Source: QHXQ01 sp036389375 (GTDB lineage Bacteria > Acidobacteriota > Blastocatellia > Pyrinomonadales > Pyrinomonadaceae). Taken from it: a DNA stretch of 31,854 nt. The stretch's first letter is position 1. Every line of letters starts with the position of its first letter. The translations under genes were made by a program, and so were the position numbers. Positions 23,932-31,854 of this stretch are shown piece by piece. The stretch is taken from assembly GCA_036389375.1 (NCBI GenBank), contig DASVQA010000237.1:1-31854 (forward strand), given 5' to 3'. The notes under the pieces were generated by a model. It saw only the letters and a list, made by a program, of their open reading frames with translations. It made no database searches and was not told the origin of the DNA.

Positions 23932-24143
23932 CAGCCAACGCGCGGGCGGCAAGCGTACATCTGAGAAGAGGTTGCAGTCACTTGCTCTGGCGCAGGCTTA
24001 ACGCTTAGAATGCCCGTTCCCGGTCGCTTCGTTGGCGCGGGTTATGCACGCGAAGCGCGCAGCTTGTGACCGCGTTCATCTAACAGCACATTCACGAGAA
24101 TATTGCTTAAATCCCAACAGGGCCTCATTTGGAGATTGTCCCG

Positions 24144-26741
24144 GTGAAATATCTTTTCCGCTTGTCTGGTCTGTGTTTCGCGCTCGTCTGCCTGACGTGT
24201 GTCTGGGCTGCGGCGCAGACGCCGACGCCGACGCCGACCGCTACGCCGACGCCCGACCCGTTCGTCGTGCCCATTACGGCGGCGACCCCGCCGCCCGTGC
24301 CGTCGCCCTCGCCCAGCGCCACGCCCGTCGGGTCGTTCGACATAAACTCCTTCGTCGGCGACATCAACGGCAATGGCCGCTTCGTGGTCTTCGAGTCGCG
24401 CGGCGATCTGGCGACGCTCGCGCCGGGCCAGACCGCGCGCACGCCCGGCAATGCCGACGGCAACCGCGAAATCTTCCTCTGGGACGCAGCCCAGCGCCGC
24501 ATCTTCCAGATCACCAACACCAAGAGCGCGCTCGTCGATCCGACCAAAGCCTCGATTGATGCCGCGAACATCGCGGTCGAGGTCAGCAACAACCGGCCGC
24601 AGATCAGCCGCGACGGACGCTTCATCGTCTTCAGTTCAAATGCGCCGACGCCCGGCAACTTCGACGGCACGACCGCCGACAACAAGGCGGCGCTGCAAGC
24701 CGACGGCAATCAGGAGATTTTCCTCTACCAGATTCCCGACGTGGCCGCCGTTGATCTAACCTCCGGCACTGATCCCGGCTACATCGAACTGAGCAATCCG
24801 AACAATTTCACGCGCGTCACCAATACGCCCGCCAGCGCCCTGCCGCGCGCGGGCGGCGCAAACAGCGGCCCCTTCGTCGCCGACGACAACCGCTACGCCA
24901 CCATCAACGACACCGGCACGCGCATCGCCTTCGTCTCGACGCGCGACCTGACGCCCTGCAATCAGGCGACGAACCCCACGCGCTGCAACAGCGACGCCAA
25001 CCCGGAAATTTTCGCTTGGCGACGCGGCGCAGGTGGCGGCTTCACGCAGATCACGGTGACGAGCGGGCAGTTTATCTTCAACGACACGCCCTCGATCTCC
25101 GGCGGCACGAGCGACGACGTGGTGGGCGAGAGTCCGAACTCGACCATCGCCTTCTACTCGAACGCCAAGACGCTGCCCGACGCGAGCGGCGCGAACGCCG
25201 CGGCCGACAACGCCGACGGCAACGGCGAAGTCTTCGCCGCCACCTACAACGGCGCGACCGTCACGGCCCTGCGCGAAGTGACGCGCACCAAGACCACCAG
25301 CTTCGCGCTGACGGTCAACCTGCTGACCTTCGGCCGGCGCGTCAGTCGCAACGGCAATCTGATCGCCTTCGAGTCGCTCGCCGACGACCCGAACGCCAAC
25401 AACAACACGCTCAAGACGGGCGAAGCCGTCTTCATCTACAACCTCGCGGCCAACACGTTTGTCAGCGTCGTCGCGCGCCCCTCCGATACGGAGTCCGACC
25501 TGCTGCGCCAGCCGACCTTCACGGGCGACAGCACGCAACTCGTCTTCGCTTCGACCCTGAATCTGAAGCCCGACGGCACGCGCGTGGACATCAACGACAA
25601 CACGGGGCTTAACCCGTTCCGCGATGTGAACCTCTTCGTCGTCAACGTGCCGGCAGCCGCTTCGACGCCGCTTGCGGTCGTCCGCTTAACCAACATTCAG
25701 GGGCAAACGTCGCTGCAATTCGCGCTCAGCAACACCATCGAGCGCGTCGCCTTCAGCATCGCTACGGAATTAGGCAGCGGCGCAGGCGCGGCGGCCGTGC
25801 AGGCTTATTACAACATCCTGCCGCCCGCAGCCGGCGCGACCGATACGGCCGCGACCGCCAGCGCGCTCGCCTTCTTCACGGGCGCGAGCCGCCGCCCGGT
25901 GGCGACGGCGACAGCTTCACCGACGCCCACGCCTTCGCCCACGCCCGCCACGACGCCGCTGCCCGGTCTCTCGCCCGGCATGATCGCCATCGTGGACACG
26001 ACCGCGCAATCAGGCAGCGTCACGTTCGCACCGTCGCCCGCGACGGTCGGCTGCACGCCCGCCGGCGCAAACTGCGACGCCGCTTCAGAGTCGCACCGCC
26101 GGCCGCCGCTCCCGTTCGAGTTGAACGGTGTCTCGCTGTCAATCGCCAACGCGGCGGCGGGTCTCTACTTCGTCAGCCCGAACGAGATCGTGTTTGAAGT
26201 GCCGCGCGGGCTTGGGCCGACGACGGGCACGAACACCGTGCCGGTCGTTATCAACATACGCACGGCCACAGGCGTCCGCACCGTGCGCAGCCTCTTGCAG
26301 ATCGTCGCCACGCAGCCCGACATCTTCACTTCGGCGAACGGCCCCGATGGGCGCGCCGTCGTCTCGAACGTGACCAATCCGCTTCTGGCGACAGGCTCGC
26401 CCGAGCCGTTCACCGTGATGACGACCTACACGAACGGGGCCGGGCAGAGCGTGACGGAGCGGACGAAGTTGCGCCTGCTGCTGACCGGCGTGCGCGGGCA
26501 GACGGCGAGCCAGATCACAGTCCGGCTGGTGAAACTGAGCGACAACTCGGTGACGGACATTTCCGGCAATGATGTGCTCGCGCTCGCGGCGACCGACATG
26601 CCGGGCGTCTTCCAACTCGACTTCCTCTTGCCCACGTCGCTGGCGGGCGCGGGCGATGTGGCGGTCATCGTTATTGCGAGCGGCAACCAGAGCCGGCCGG
26701 CCGACACCGCGCCGCGCTTCAGCATCGCGCCGAACCCGTAA
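24144..26741 (+). CDS. Secreted beta-propeller (PD40/TolB-like) protein with TIGR03437-like C-terminal domain
   Basis: This exported protein of 865 residues starts at GTG (24144), 9 nt after GGAG. The signal peptide is KYLFRLSGLCFALVCLTCVWA, cleaved before QTPTPTP. A short Thr-Pro repeat encoded by an ACGCCG microsatellite (24219-24256) follows. Residues ~50-550 hold several PD40/WD40-like blades (NGRFVVFESRGDL, DGRFIVFSSNAP, GTRIAFVSTRDL, NGNLIAFESLADD, DSTQLVFASTLNL), each with a GNxEIFL-type strand. A second Thr/Pro linker precedes ~260 C-terminal residues with the acidobacterial TIGR03437 pattern (ELNGVSLSIANAAAGLYFVSPNEIVFEVP, then QPDIFTSANGPDGRAVV). Its role is unknown; propeller proteins of this kind often bind substrates or partners at the cell surface. 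An enzyme active site is not evident. Confidence 0.85.
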   Translation: MKYLFRLSGLCFALVCLTCVWAAAQTPTPTPTATPTPDPFVVPITAATPPPVPSPSPSATPVGSFDINSFVGDINGNGRFVVFESRGDLATLAPGQTARTPGNADGNREIFLWDAAQRRIFQITNTKSALVDPTKASIDAANIAVEVSNNRPQISRDGRFIVFSSNAPTPGNFDGTTADNKAALQADGNQEIFLYQIPDVAAVDLTSGTDPGYIELSNPNNFTRVTNTPASALPRAGGANSGPFVADDNRYATINDTGTRIAFVSTRDLTPCNQATNPTRCNSDANPEIFAWRRGAGGGFTQITVTSGQFIFNDTPSISGGTSDDVVGESPNSTIAFYSNAKTLPDASGANAAADNADGNGEVFAATYNGATVTALREVTRTKTTSFALTVNLLTFGRRVSRNGNLIAFESLADDPNANNNTLKTGEAVFIYNLAANTFVSVVARPSDTESDLLRQPTFTGDSTQLVFASTLNLKPDGTRVDINDNTGLNPFRDVNLFVVNVPAAASTPLAVVRLTNIQGQTSLQFALSNTIERVAFSIATELGSGAGAAAVQAYYNILPPAAGATDTAATASALAFFTGASRRPVATATASPTPTPSPTPATTPLPGLSPGMIAIVDTTAQSGSVTFAPSPATVGCTPAGANCDAASESHRRPPLPFELNGVSLSIANAAAGLYFVSPNEIVFEVPRGLGPTTGTNTVPVVINIRTATGVRTVRSLLQIVATQPDIFTSANGPDGRAVVSNVTNPLLATGSPEPFTVMTTYTNGAGQSVTERTKLRLLLTGVRGQTASQITVRLVKLSDNSVTDISGNDVLALAATDMPGVFQLDFLLPTSLAGAGDVAVIVIASGNQSRPADTAPRFSIAPNP

Positions 26742-26769
26742 GGCGCGCGCCGCACGCGCGAGATGCATC

Positions 26770-26839
26770 TGCCGGGCACGAAAGCTGTGCTGCTCGCCTG
26801 AGCAAGCGAACGGCTTTTGTGCCCGGCAAATTGTTTGCC
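26770..26839 (+). terminator. Hairpin pair after the propeller gene
   Basis: 26770-26785 pairs with 26813-26828 (16 bp including one G-T pair) around a 27-nt loop that itself can fold (GCTCGCCTGAGC). A second 6-bp inverted repeat, GGCAAA-TTG-TTTGCC (26825-26839), overlaps its 3' end. There is no long T-run, so termination efficiency is uncertain. It lies 30 nt after the stop and ~50 nt before the next gene's start. Confidence 0.55.
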
Positions 26840-26886
26840 GCAACGCGCGCCGCCGCCCGCGTCTACCTTCACACCGCGCCGACCCT

Positions 26887-28047
26887 ATGCGTATAGCGAT
26901 TGACGGCATCCCGCTCGCCACGCCCAAGACGGGCATTGGGCATTACACTTTCGAGTTGGCGCAAGGTCTCGCGCGGCTCGCGCCCGCAGATGAGTTTGAG
27001 TTGGTCGCGCCCGTACCGTTGGCGTTAGACGCGGGCGACGCGCCGACCGAACTTCCGCCGAACCTGCGCGCGGTACACGTCCCCGTCAACGCGCTGCGGC
27101 GGCGTTGGTGGACAATCGGCTTGCCGCTCTACGTCCGGCAGAACAGGCCGGCACTCTTTCACGGCACGAACTACAACGTCCCGCTCTGGCAACGCTGCCC
27201 GACCGTCGTCACCATCCACGACCTGTCGCTTCTGCTGCACGCCGCCACGCACCGCGAAGACCTTGTGCGCCGCGCGCGCCGCCGGCTGCCCACGATGACG
27301 CGCATCGCCGCGCACATCATCACCGACTCGGAGAGCGTCAAACGCGAGATCAGCGAGCACCTGAACGTGCCGCCCACGAAGATCACGGCCGTTGCGCTCG
27401 CGCCGCGCCGCGCGTTCCAACCCGTACCCTCAATCGAAGCGCGCACAGCGTGCCGACAACTCGGCGTGGAAGACGAGTTCATCCTGTTCGTCGGCACGGT
27501 CGAACCGCGCAAGAACCTGCTGACGCTCATGCGCGCCTTCGCCGAGTTGCTGCGCACGACCGAAGCGCGCCCGCAACTCGTCATCGCCGGGCAGAAGGGC
27601 TGGCTGACGGACGAACTATTCGCCCACGTCGAGCAGTCCGCCACGCTCAAGGAGCGCATTCTGTTCACCGGCTATGTCACGGACGAAGACCTCGCGGCGC
27701 TCTATTCTGCGTGCCGCGTCTCGATCTATCCGTCGCTCTACGAGGGCTTCGGGCTGCCGCCGCTCGAAGCGATGGCGTGCGGTGCACCCGTCATCACGAG
27801 CCGCATCCCCGTCATCATGGAGACGGTTGCCGACGCCGCGCGCCTCGTTGCGCCGACCGATGTGCAAGAGCTAACCGCCGCGCTCGTCGAACTGCTCACG
27901 GACGAAGGCGCACGCGCGCACTTCGCGGCGGCCGGTCGTCGCCGCGCCGCCGCGTTTACGTGGGAGCGCACAGCCGCGCAGACGCTCGAAGTTTATCGCG
28001 CGGTGTTGGGGCAAGCGGCGGGCGCGGGCGCAGGCGGGCAGCAATAA
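26887..28047 (+). CDS. GT4-family glycosyltransferase
   Basis: This 386-residue GT-B fold glycosyltransferase transfers a sugar from an activated donor to an acceptor, usually during polysaccharide or glycolipid assembly at the cytosolic membrane face. The N-terminal half opens with MRIAIDGIPLATPKTGIGHYT, the Gly-rich acceptor loop seen in mannosyltransferases of this type. It continues with LFHGTNYNVP and VVTIHDLSLL. The C-terminal donor half has ILFVGTVEPRKNL and the EX7E-type motif EGFGLPPLEAMACGAPVI. The ATG at 26887 is chosen because conserved sequence begins exactly there; the frame is open 106 codons upstream only because it crosses the previous gene out of frame. No strong ribosome site is seen. 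No other polysaccharide genes sit beside it. Confidence 0.9.
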   Translation: MRIAIDGIPLATPKTGIGHYTFELAQGLARLAPADEFELVAPVPLALDAGDAPTELPPNLRAVHVPVNALRRRWWTIGLPLYVRQNRPALFHGTNYNVPLWQRCPTVVTIHDLSLLLHAATHREDLVRRARRRLPTMTRIAAHIITDSESVKREISEHLNVPPTKITAVALAPRRAFQPVPSIEARTACRQLGVEDEFILFVGTVEPRKNLLTLMRAFAELLRTTEARPQLVIAGQKGWLTDELFAHVEQSATLKERILFTGYVTDEDLAALYSACRVSIYPSLYEGFGLPPLEAMACGAPVITSRIPVIMETVADAARLVAPTDVQELTAALVELLTDEGARAHFAAAGRRRAAAFTWERTAAQTLEVYRAVLGQAAGAGAGGQQ

Positions 28048-28060
28048 GAGCGCACAAACG

Positions 28061-28095
28061 AAAGGCCGGCGACTCTTTGCGAGTCACCGGCCTTT
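28061..28095. terminator. Bidirectional terminator between convergent genes
   Basis: A 15-bp stem with one mismatch (28061-28075 with 28081-28095, loop TTTGC), flanked by A residues on the left and TTTT on the right, lies between the glycosyltransferase stop (28047) and the DUF4214 stop (28122). It can serve both strands. Confidence 0.9.
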
Positions 28096-28121
28096 TGCAG
28101 CTTTGCAATGTGGGCAGCGCG

Positions 28122-29003
28122 TTAGAAGCGGTTGCGATACTCCTGCGAGTCCATGAAGCCGCGCACCATCTCGCGGAAGTTGGTCGGGTTGGCGTTCAGG
28201 AAGTTGAGCCACGCCTGATAGCCGGCCGGCTCCGGCGCGCGGCGCAGATAACCGACGTACTGCATATAGACGAACGACGAGTTATACTCTTTGCTCGATT
28301 CTTCCGAACTTTCGACGATAGCTTTGAGCGCCGCCGCGCGACCCGCGTCCGTGTTGTTCGCCGCCAGATCGCTCACGATCTGGTTGCGGTTCGAGACCGT
28401 GATGCCGGCCTGTTGCAGAATCGCATCCACGTAAGCGGCAGCGGCCATGCCGCGCGGATAGAGCGCGAGGAAGTCGCCGCGCGTGACCCAGTTGTTGGCA
28501 AAGGCCGTCCGGCGGGCGAAGGTATCGTCGGCGCTCGTCCCCGTTACGTCGCGCATGCCTGCGACCATCTCGTTGTAAGTTGGCAGCCGGGCCAGCGAAG
28601 CCTTGTAGAAGCGGAAGACGTAGCCGCCTTTGAGTTGGAACTCCTGCGAGCCGAAGAACGAGTAAGACGTGGTGATGCGGTTCTCGTGCAGGCAGACGGC
28701 GTCGCCGCTCTGGCAGTTACCGATGAAGTTCATCCACGCACCGAACCCGGCCGCTTCGGGAAAGCGGCTGAGGAAATCAATGTAGTGCTGCTGGACGAAG
28801 AAGTCGCTATCATCAATCGTGATGCGCGTGTTTGTGCCGGGGCGCAGGCGCAGCGGCTTGACCTTGATGTTGCCGTAGAAGAGTTCGGACGGCAGCGTCG
28901 GGTCGTCGGTCACGATGCGCAGCGTGGGCGCGGTCTGCCCTTGCGCGAAGGCGCTCAGGGTCAGCAGGGTCAGCAGCGTAAAAGCAATGGCGATCTTTCG
29001 CAT
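28122..29003 (-). CDS. Secreted DUF4214 protein
   Basis: This 293-residue exported protein has a signal peptide (RKIAIAFTLLTLLTLSAFA, cleaved before QGQ). A short beta-rich segment follows (residues ~25-65, including ELFYGNIKVKPLRL). The rest is one DUF4214 module (~68-293). It is clearly paralogous to the C-terminus of the subtilase at 20135: both carry QQxYxDFLSRxPxAxG, then SFFGSQEFQLKG-YVFRFYK, then MQYxGYLRRxPExxGYxAWLxFLN, and end with GFMxSQEYRxRF. The family's role is not settled; attachment or cell-surface interaction is often suggested. ATG at 29003 has GGGAG at ~9 nt. It is a single-gene unit, convergent with the GT4 gene. Confidence 0.88.
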   Translation of the reverse strand: MRKIAIAFTLLTLLTLSAFAQGQTAPTLRIVTDDPTLPSELFYGNIKVKPLRLRPGTNTRITIDDSDFFVQQHYIDFLSRFPEAAGFGAWMNFIGNCQSGDAVCLHENRITTSYSFFGSQEFQLKGGYVFRFYKASLARLPTYNEMVAGMRDVTGTSADDTFARRTAFANNWVTRGDFLALYPRGMAAAAYVDAILQQAGITVSNRNQIVSDLAANNTDAGRAAALKAIVESSEESSKEYNSSFVYMQYVGYLRRAPEPAGYQAWLNFLNANPTNFREMVRGFMDSQEYRNRF

Positions 29004-29094
29004 GATGGTTAACTCCCGGTACTCTTAAAAGCGGTGGGACTGTTAAGCTTGTAGTGTCTTCGACCCGTTTGGAGAGCCGGGCAACTGCACGAAC

Positions 29095-29123
29095 TAAAGT
29101 GGGCTAAAGCCCAACAAGCTTTA
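29095..29123. repeat. Small palindrome in the intergenic region 29004-29308
   Basis: TGGGCT-AA-AGCCCA (29100-29113) is nested in TAAAG...CTTTA (29095-29099 with 29119-29123). It looks like a short REP-type palindrome or regulatory hairpin. It sits between divergent genes, so a terminator role is unlikely. The rest of the ~300-nt intergenic region shows no gene. Confidence 0.5.
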
Positions 29124-29308
29124 CTCTATCGTGCCCGCGCGAACTTTGTCAACAACTTGGCTTTCAGCCGCTTGGTTAGACGCGCGCAGGCTGCAAGTGG
29201 TTAACAAAATTCGCGTCTGGGGGCGCAAAAAGCGGTCGGCAGAAGAGATGACGAGGGGCGGGCGGCGCGTTGTCCGTGCAGATTTAGGCGCGCGCTTCAG
29301 GGCGGAAA

Positions 29309-31854
29309 ATGAGAGCTTTGATGCGGCGATTCTTCAATTCCGGGTGGTGGCAGCGGCGCGGCGCGGACGCGTGCGTGCTCGGTAGCCTCTTACTCTTCTT
29401 CATCGCCTTCTTCCCACACGCGCTCTTTGGCGGCTGGTATCCGCTCGCGGGCGACGCCTTTTTCTATTCCTATCCGCTGCGCATGGTCGCGTGGCGCATG
29501 CTCCGCGCCGGCACGCTGCCGCTCTGGACGCCCTACCTGATGTCCGGTTACCCGCTGCTTTCGATGGCGCAGATCGGGCTTGGCTACCCCTTGACGTGGG
29601 GCTACCTGTGCCTGCCCGGCTACGTGGCCGAACAGATTTACGTGCTCGCGCCCTTCCTGCTCGCGCCCGCGTTCACCTGTCTCTACCTGCGCGAACTGGG
29701 CCGGACGCCGCTCGCGGCGCTGCTCGCGGGGTTGACCTTCGGCTATGGCGGCATGATGGCCAGCCCGCTCGCCAACAACGGGCTGATGCCGAACGCCGTC
29801 ATGTGGCTGCCGCTCATGCTGGTTGCCATCGAACGCGCGCGCCGTCGCCCATTCGTCCCTTGCTTGCTGCTCGCCACGTTCGCTTACGCCATGTCCGTGC
29901 TGACCGGCTACGGGCAGGGCTTCCTCTACATCGGGCTGCTCGCGGCGGCTTACGCCCTCTGCCTCGTGCTGATGACGGACGACGCGGCCGAAGGGACTTC
30001 CTTAAGCGCGCGGCTCAAGTCCGTGCGTGCTTGGCGACCGCTGTTGGTGACGGGCGGTGCGGGGCTGTTGGCGATTGGTGTGGCGGCATTTCAAATCCTG
30101 GAGACGGCGCGCGTCGTGCGCCGCAGCGTGCGCAGCAGCCTGAGCTACGAGATTTTTACGCAAGGCTCTTTCCGGCCGTTTGATCTGTGGCGCTCGCTCA
30201 CGACCCCGCTCTTTTACGTCATTGACATGACGACCTACGTGCCGCCGCTCGCGGCTGCGCTCGCAATCGTCGCTGGCGTCATGTACAAGCGCACTAAAAG
30301 AACTGAACGCGACCCGCGCATCCTCTTCTGGCTCGTGGTGGCGCTCATTGCGCTCCTGCTGATGATGGGCCAGTTCACGCCGTTTTATCGCATCGTCTAT
30401 CACCTGCCGCTCCTGAACCGCTTCCGCGTGCCCTCGCGCCACACCTTCGAGTGGACGTTCGCCGTCGCCGTCCTCGCCGCTTACGGTTGGGACATCGTCG
30501 GCGCATGGCTTGGCAAACGACGGGCGGCGCGCACGCTCGCGCCGGCTGCGACGCGCTACGCGGCGCTCGCGCTGCTTGCTTTGAGCGCCACCGTCGGCGT
30601 GCTCTGGTATCTGAAGGCGATGAGCTTGCAGCCCGGCAGCGCCCATGCGGCGCGCCACATCACCATCTATCTGCTCTGGAAAATCGCGTTCGTGCTGTTG
30701 ACGCTCGCCGCGCTCTGGCGCGCAAGCCTGAGCGCGCAAAGGCGCTGGCGCTACGCTCTGCTGCTCACGACGCTGCTCGTCCTCTGTTACGTCGAGCCGG
30801 CCATTCTTGTCGCGCGCTGGTGGGGCGGCTTCAGCGCCGCGCGGTTCGCCGCCGTCTCGCCCGCGACCCGTTTCCTGCAACAGTTTCCGCCGGAACAGAA
30901 TCGCATCTACACGCGCGTCGGGCTGATGACCGAGCAATACGGCGTGCCGCCGCGCTTTGATGCCGCAAACCACGCGGCGCTCTACGGGCTGCACGACCTC
31001 GCGGGCTACGAACCGCTCATCCTCGAACGTTACAGCCGCGCGCTCGGCGGCGTCTGGCTCGACAGCGTCCACACGCTGCCCAGCGGCTACCCCGATAGCT
31101 CGCTTTTGACCGCGCGCTCGCACGTGCTCGACATACTCAATAACACTTACGTCGTCTCTTATCCGAATCTGGAAACGGGCATCGGTTTAATGCCGCGCCC
31201 GGCCGCTGTCGAGACGGGCGGGGAAGTCGCGCCGCAGGCGACGCTGACGCTCAACGCGCCGCCGGTCAAAGCGGCCGCGCTGCGTCTAATCACTTCGCTC
31301 TCGAACTCGCTGGCGGTGACAGACGGGCAGGTGGTCGCACGCCTGCGCATCTACGCGGAAGACGGCCGGGTGCTTGAGCGCGAGTTGCAGGCGGGGCGCG
31401 ACACGGCCGAGTGGGCGCATGAACGCGCGGACGTGCGCCCGTTCATCAAACACAAGCTTGCGCCCGTCTACGACAGCACGCCGGTCGGCGGTGCAGACGG
31501 TTACGCCGCGCACCGCTATCAAACGTCGCTCGCGCTCGACGGCTCTGTGCGCGTGCGCAGAGTCGAGATCACGAACGTCTCGGAGGCTGCGCGCCTCGGC
31601 ATCTACGAAGCGACGTTCGTGGAGGCCCAGACGCAGCGCAGCATCCCGCTCGCCGTCCCTTATTCCAACGTATGGCAGCCGGTCTATGAACAGAACACGA
31701 CGCTCATCCTGCACAACCTGCGCGCCTGTCCCCGCGCATGGCTAGTCGCAGAAGCGGAAGCCGTAGACGGCGAAGAAGCACTAAGAAGAATACGCGGCGA
31801 GAGCCCGCACGAATTTGACCCGCGCCGCACCGCCCTTCTGGAAGTGCGCCCTGA
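29309..31854 (+). CDS. YfhO-like polytopic membrane protein (3' end outside window)
   Basis: At least 848 residues are visible and the frame is still open at the window edge. The N-terminal two thirds form many transmembrane segments, beginning DACVLGSLLLFFIAFFPHALFGG. The loop after the first segment is acidic and aromatic (GDAFFYSYPLRMVAWRML), with the PLWTPYLMSGYPLL motif that marks YfhO-like / GT-C membrane proteins. FRVPSRHTFEWTF lies further on. The last ~270 residues are soluble and beta-rich (NRIYTRVGLMTEQYG ... LYGLHDLAGYEPLILERY), matching the large extracytoplasmic C-terminus of this family. YfhO-type proteins are linked to glycosylation of teichoic acid or other lipid-linked glycans. 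ATG at 29309 or 29321 could be the start; neither has a clean ribosome site. Confidence 0.85.
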   Translation, partial: MRALMRRFFNSGWWQRRGADACVLGSLLLFFIAFFPHALFGGWYPLAGDAFFYSYPLRMVAWRMLRAGTLPLWTPYLMSGYPLLSMAQIGLGYPLTWGYLCLPGYVAEQIYVLAPFLLAPAFTCLYLRELGRTPLAALLAGLTFGYGGMMASPLANNGLMPNAVMWLPLMLVAIERARRRPFVPCLLLATFAYAMSVLTGYGQGFLYIGLLAAAYALCLVLMTDDAAEGTSLSARLKSVRAWRPLLVTGGAGLLAIGVAAFQILETARVVRRSVRSSLSYEIFTQGSFRPFDLWRSLTTPLFYVIDMTTYVPPLAAALAIVAGVMYKRTKRTERDPRILFWLVVALIALLLMMGQFTPFYRIVYHLPLLNRFRVPSRHTFEWTFAVAVLAAYGWDIVGAWLGKRRAARTLAPAATRYAALALLALSATVGVLWYLKAMSLQPGSAHAARHITIYLLWKIAFVLLTLAALWRASLSAQRRWRYALLLTTLLVLCYVEPAILVARWWGGFSAARFAAVSPATRFLQQFPPEQNRIYTRVGLMTEQYGVPPRFDAANHAALYGLHDLAGYEPLILERYSRALGGVWLDSVHTLPSGYPDSSLLTARSHVLDILNNTYVVSYPNLETGIGLMPRPAAVETGGEVAPQATLTLNAPPVKAAALRLITSLSNSLAVTDGQVVARLRIYAEDGRVLERELQAGRDTAEWAHERADVRPFIKHKLAPVYDSTPVGGADGYAAHRYQTSLALDGSVRVRRVEITNVSEAARLGIYEATFVEAQTQRSIPLAVPYSNVWQPVYEQNTTLILHNLRACPRAWLVAEAEAVDGEEALRRIRGESPHEFDPRRTALLEVRP

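Noticed and set aside
24219..24256. ACGCCG microsatellite as a phase-variation switch
   Set aside because: The repeat unit is six bases, so length changes keep the frame; it simply encodes a Thr-Pro linker.
26569..26886. 106-codon N-terminal extension of the GT4 glycosyltransferase
   Set aside because: It overlaps the end of the propeller gene out of frame, is Arg/Ser-rich nonsense, and conserved GT4 sequence starts exactly at ATG 26887.
30002..31123. 373-residue minus-strand ORF opposite the YfhO-like gene
   Set aside because: Arg/Glu-rich shadow; the plus frame is continuous and carries membrane segments and family motifs.
1..31854. CRISPR array, rRNA genes, insertion sequences or prophage modules
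   Set aside because: No regularly spaced repeats, rRNA sequence, transposase or phage structural or integrase genes were seen on either strand.

Overview
The window is high-G+C DNA from a diderm, LPS-making bacterium. The best fit is Acidobacteriota, probably class Blastocatellia (subdivision 4). This is inferred from protein content: two secreted proteins carry DUF4214-type modules common in that group, one carries a C-terminal domain of the Solibacter/TIGR03437 type, and there is a Tes-like radical SAM enzyme beside lipid A genes. No rRNA or marker gene allows a firm placement.

Layout. 1-1873 (minus): a response regulator cut by the window edge and a radical SAM/SPASM enzyme with its own terminator. 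2368-6205 (plus): a PMT/ArnT-like membrane glycosyltransferase and a secreted caspase-EF-hand-FGE/SUMF1 fusion. 6222-7576: a small anomalous segment of visibly lower G+C. It holds two orphan minus-strand genes separated by a 110-bp structure with the hallmarks of an integron attC site. The segment lies between an intact tRNA-Gln(CUG) and a 35-40 nt degenerate copy of that tRNA's 3' half in the same orientation. 7587-10197 (minus): a DUF4410-like secreted protein and a Tes-like (tetraether/membrane-spanning lipid synthase-like) radical SAM enzyme with a good sigma70-type promoter. 10390-14542: lpxA-lpxD (plus) convergent with lpxB - DUF2834 - NUDIX (minus). 15088-19755 (plus): a large unrecognised protein with transthyretin-like repeats behind a structured leader, then lptD, which appears to start at CTG. 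20135-26741 (plus): a multidomain secreted subtilase and a beta-propeller/TIGR03437-like secreted protein. 26887-31854: a GT4 glycosyltransferase, a convergent secreted DUF4214 protein, and a YfhO-like membrane protein running off the right edge.

Themes. Much of the window serves the cell envelope: lipid A synthesis (LpxA, LpxD, LpxB), LPS insertion (LptD), a candidate membrane-spanning-lipid enzyme, and three sugar- or lipid-linked membrane or glycosyl transfer proteins. Genes mostly stand alone with private hairpin terminators. The only clear operons are lpxA-lpxD and, less surely, lpxB-DUF2834-NUDIX.

The most unusual locus is the attC/tRNA-Gln segment (6.2-7.5 kb). The Tes-like gene, the caspase fusion, the CTG start of lptD and the transthyretin-like orphan are the next most worth a look. 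All family assignments were made by reading motifs; no search was run.
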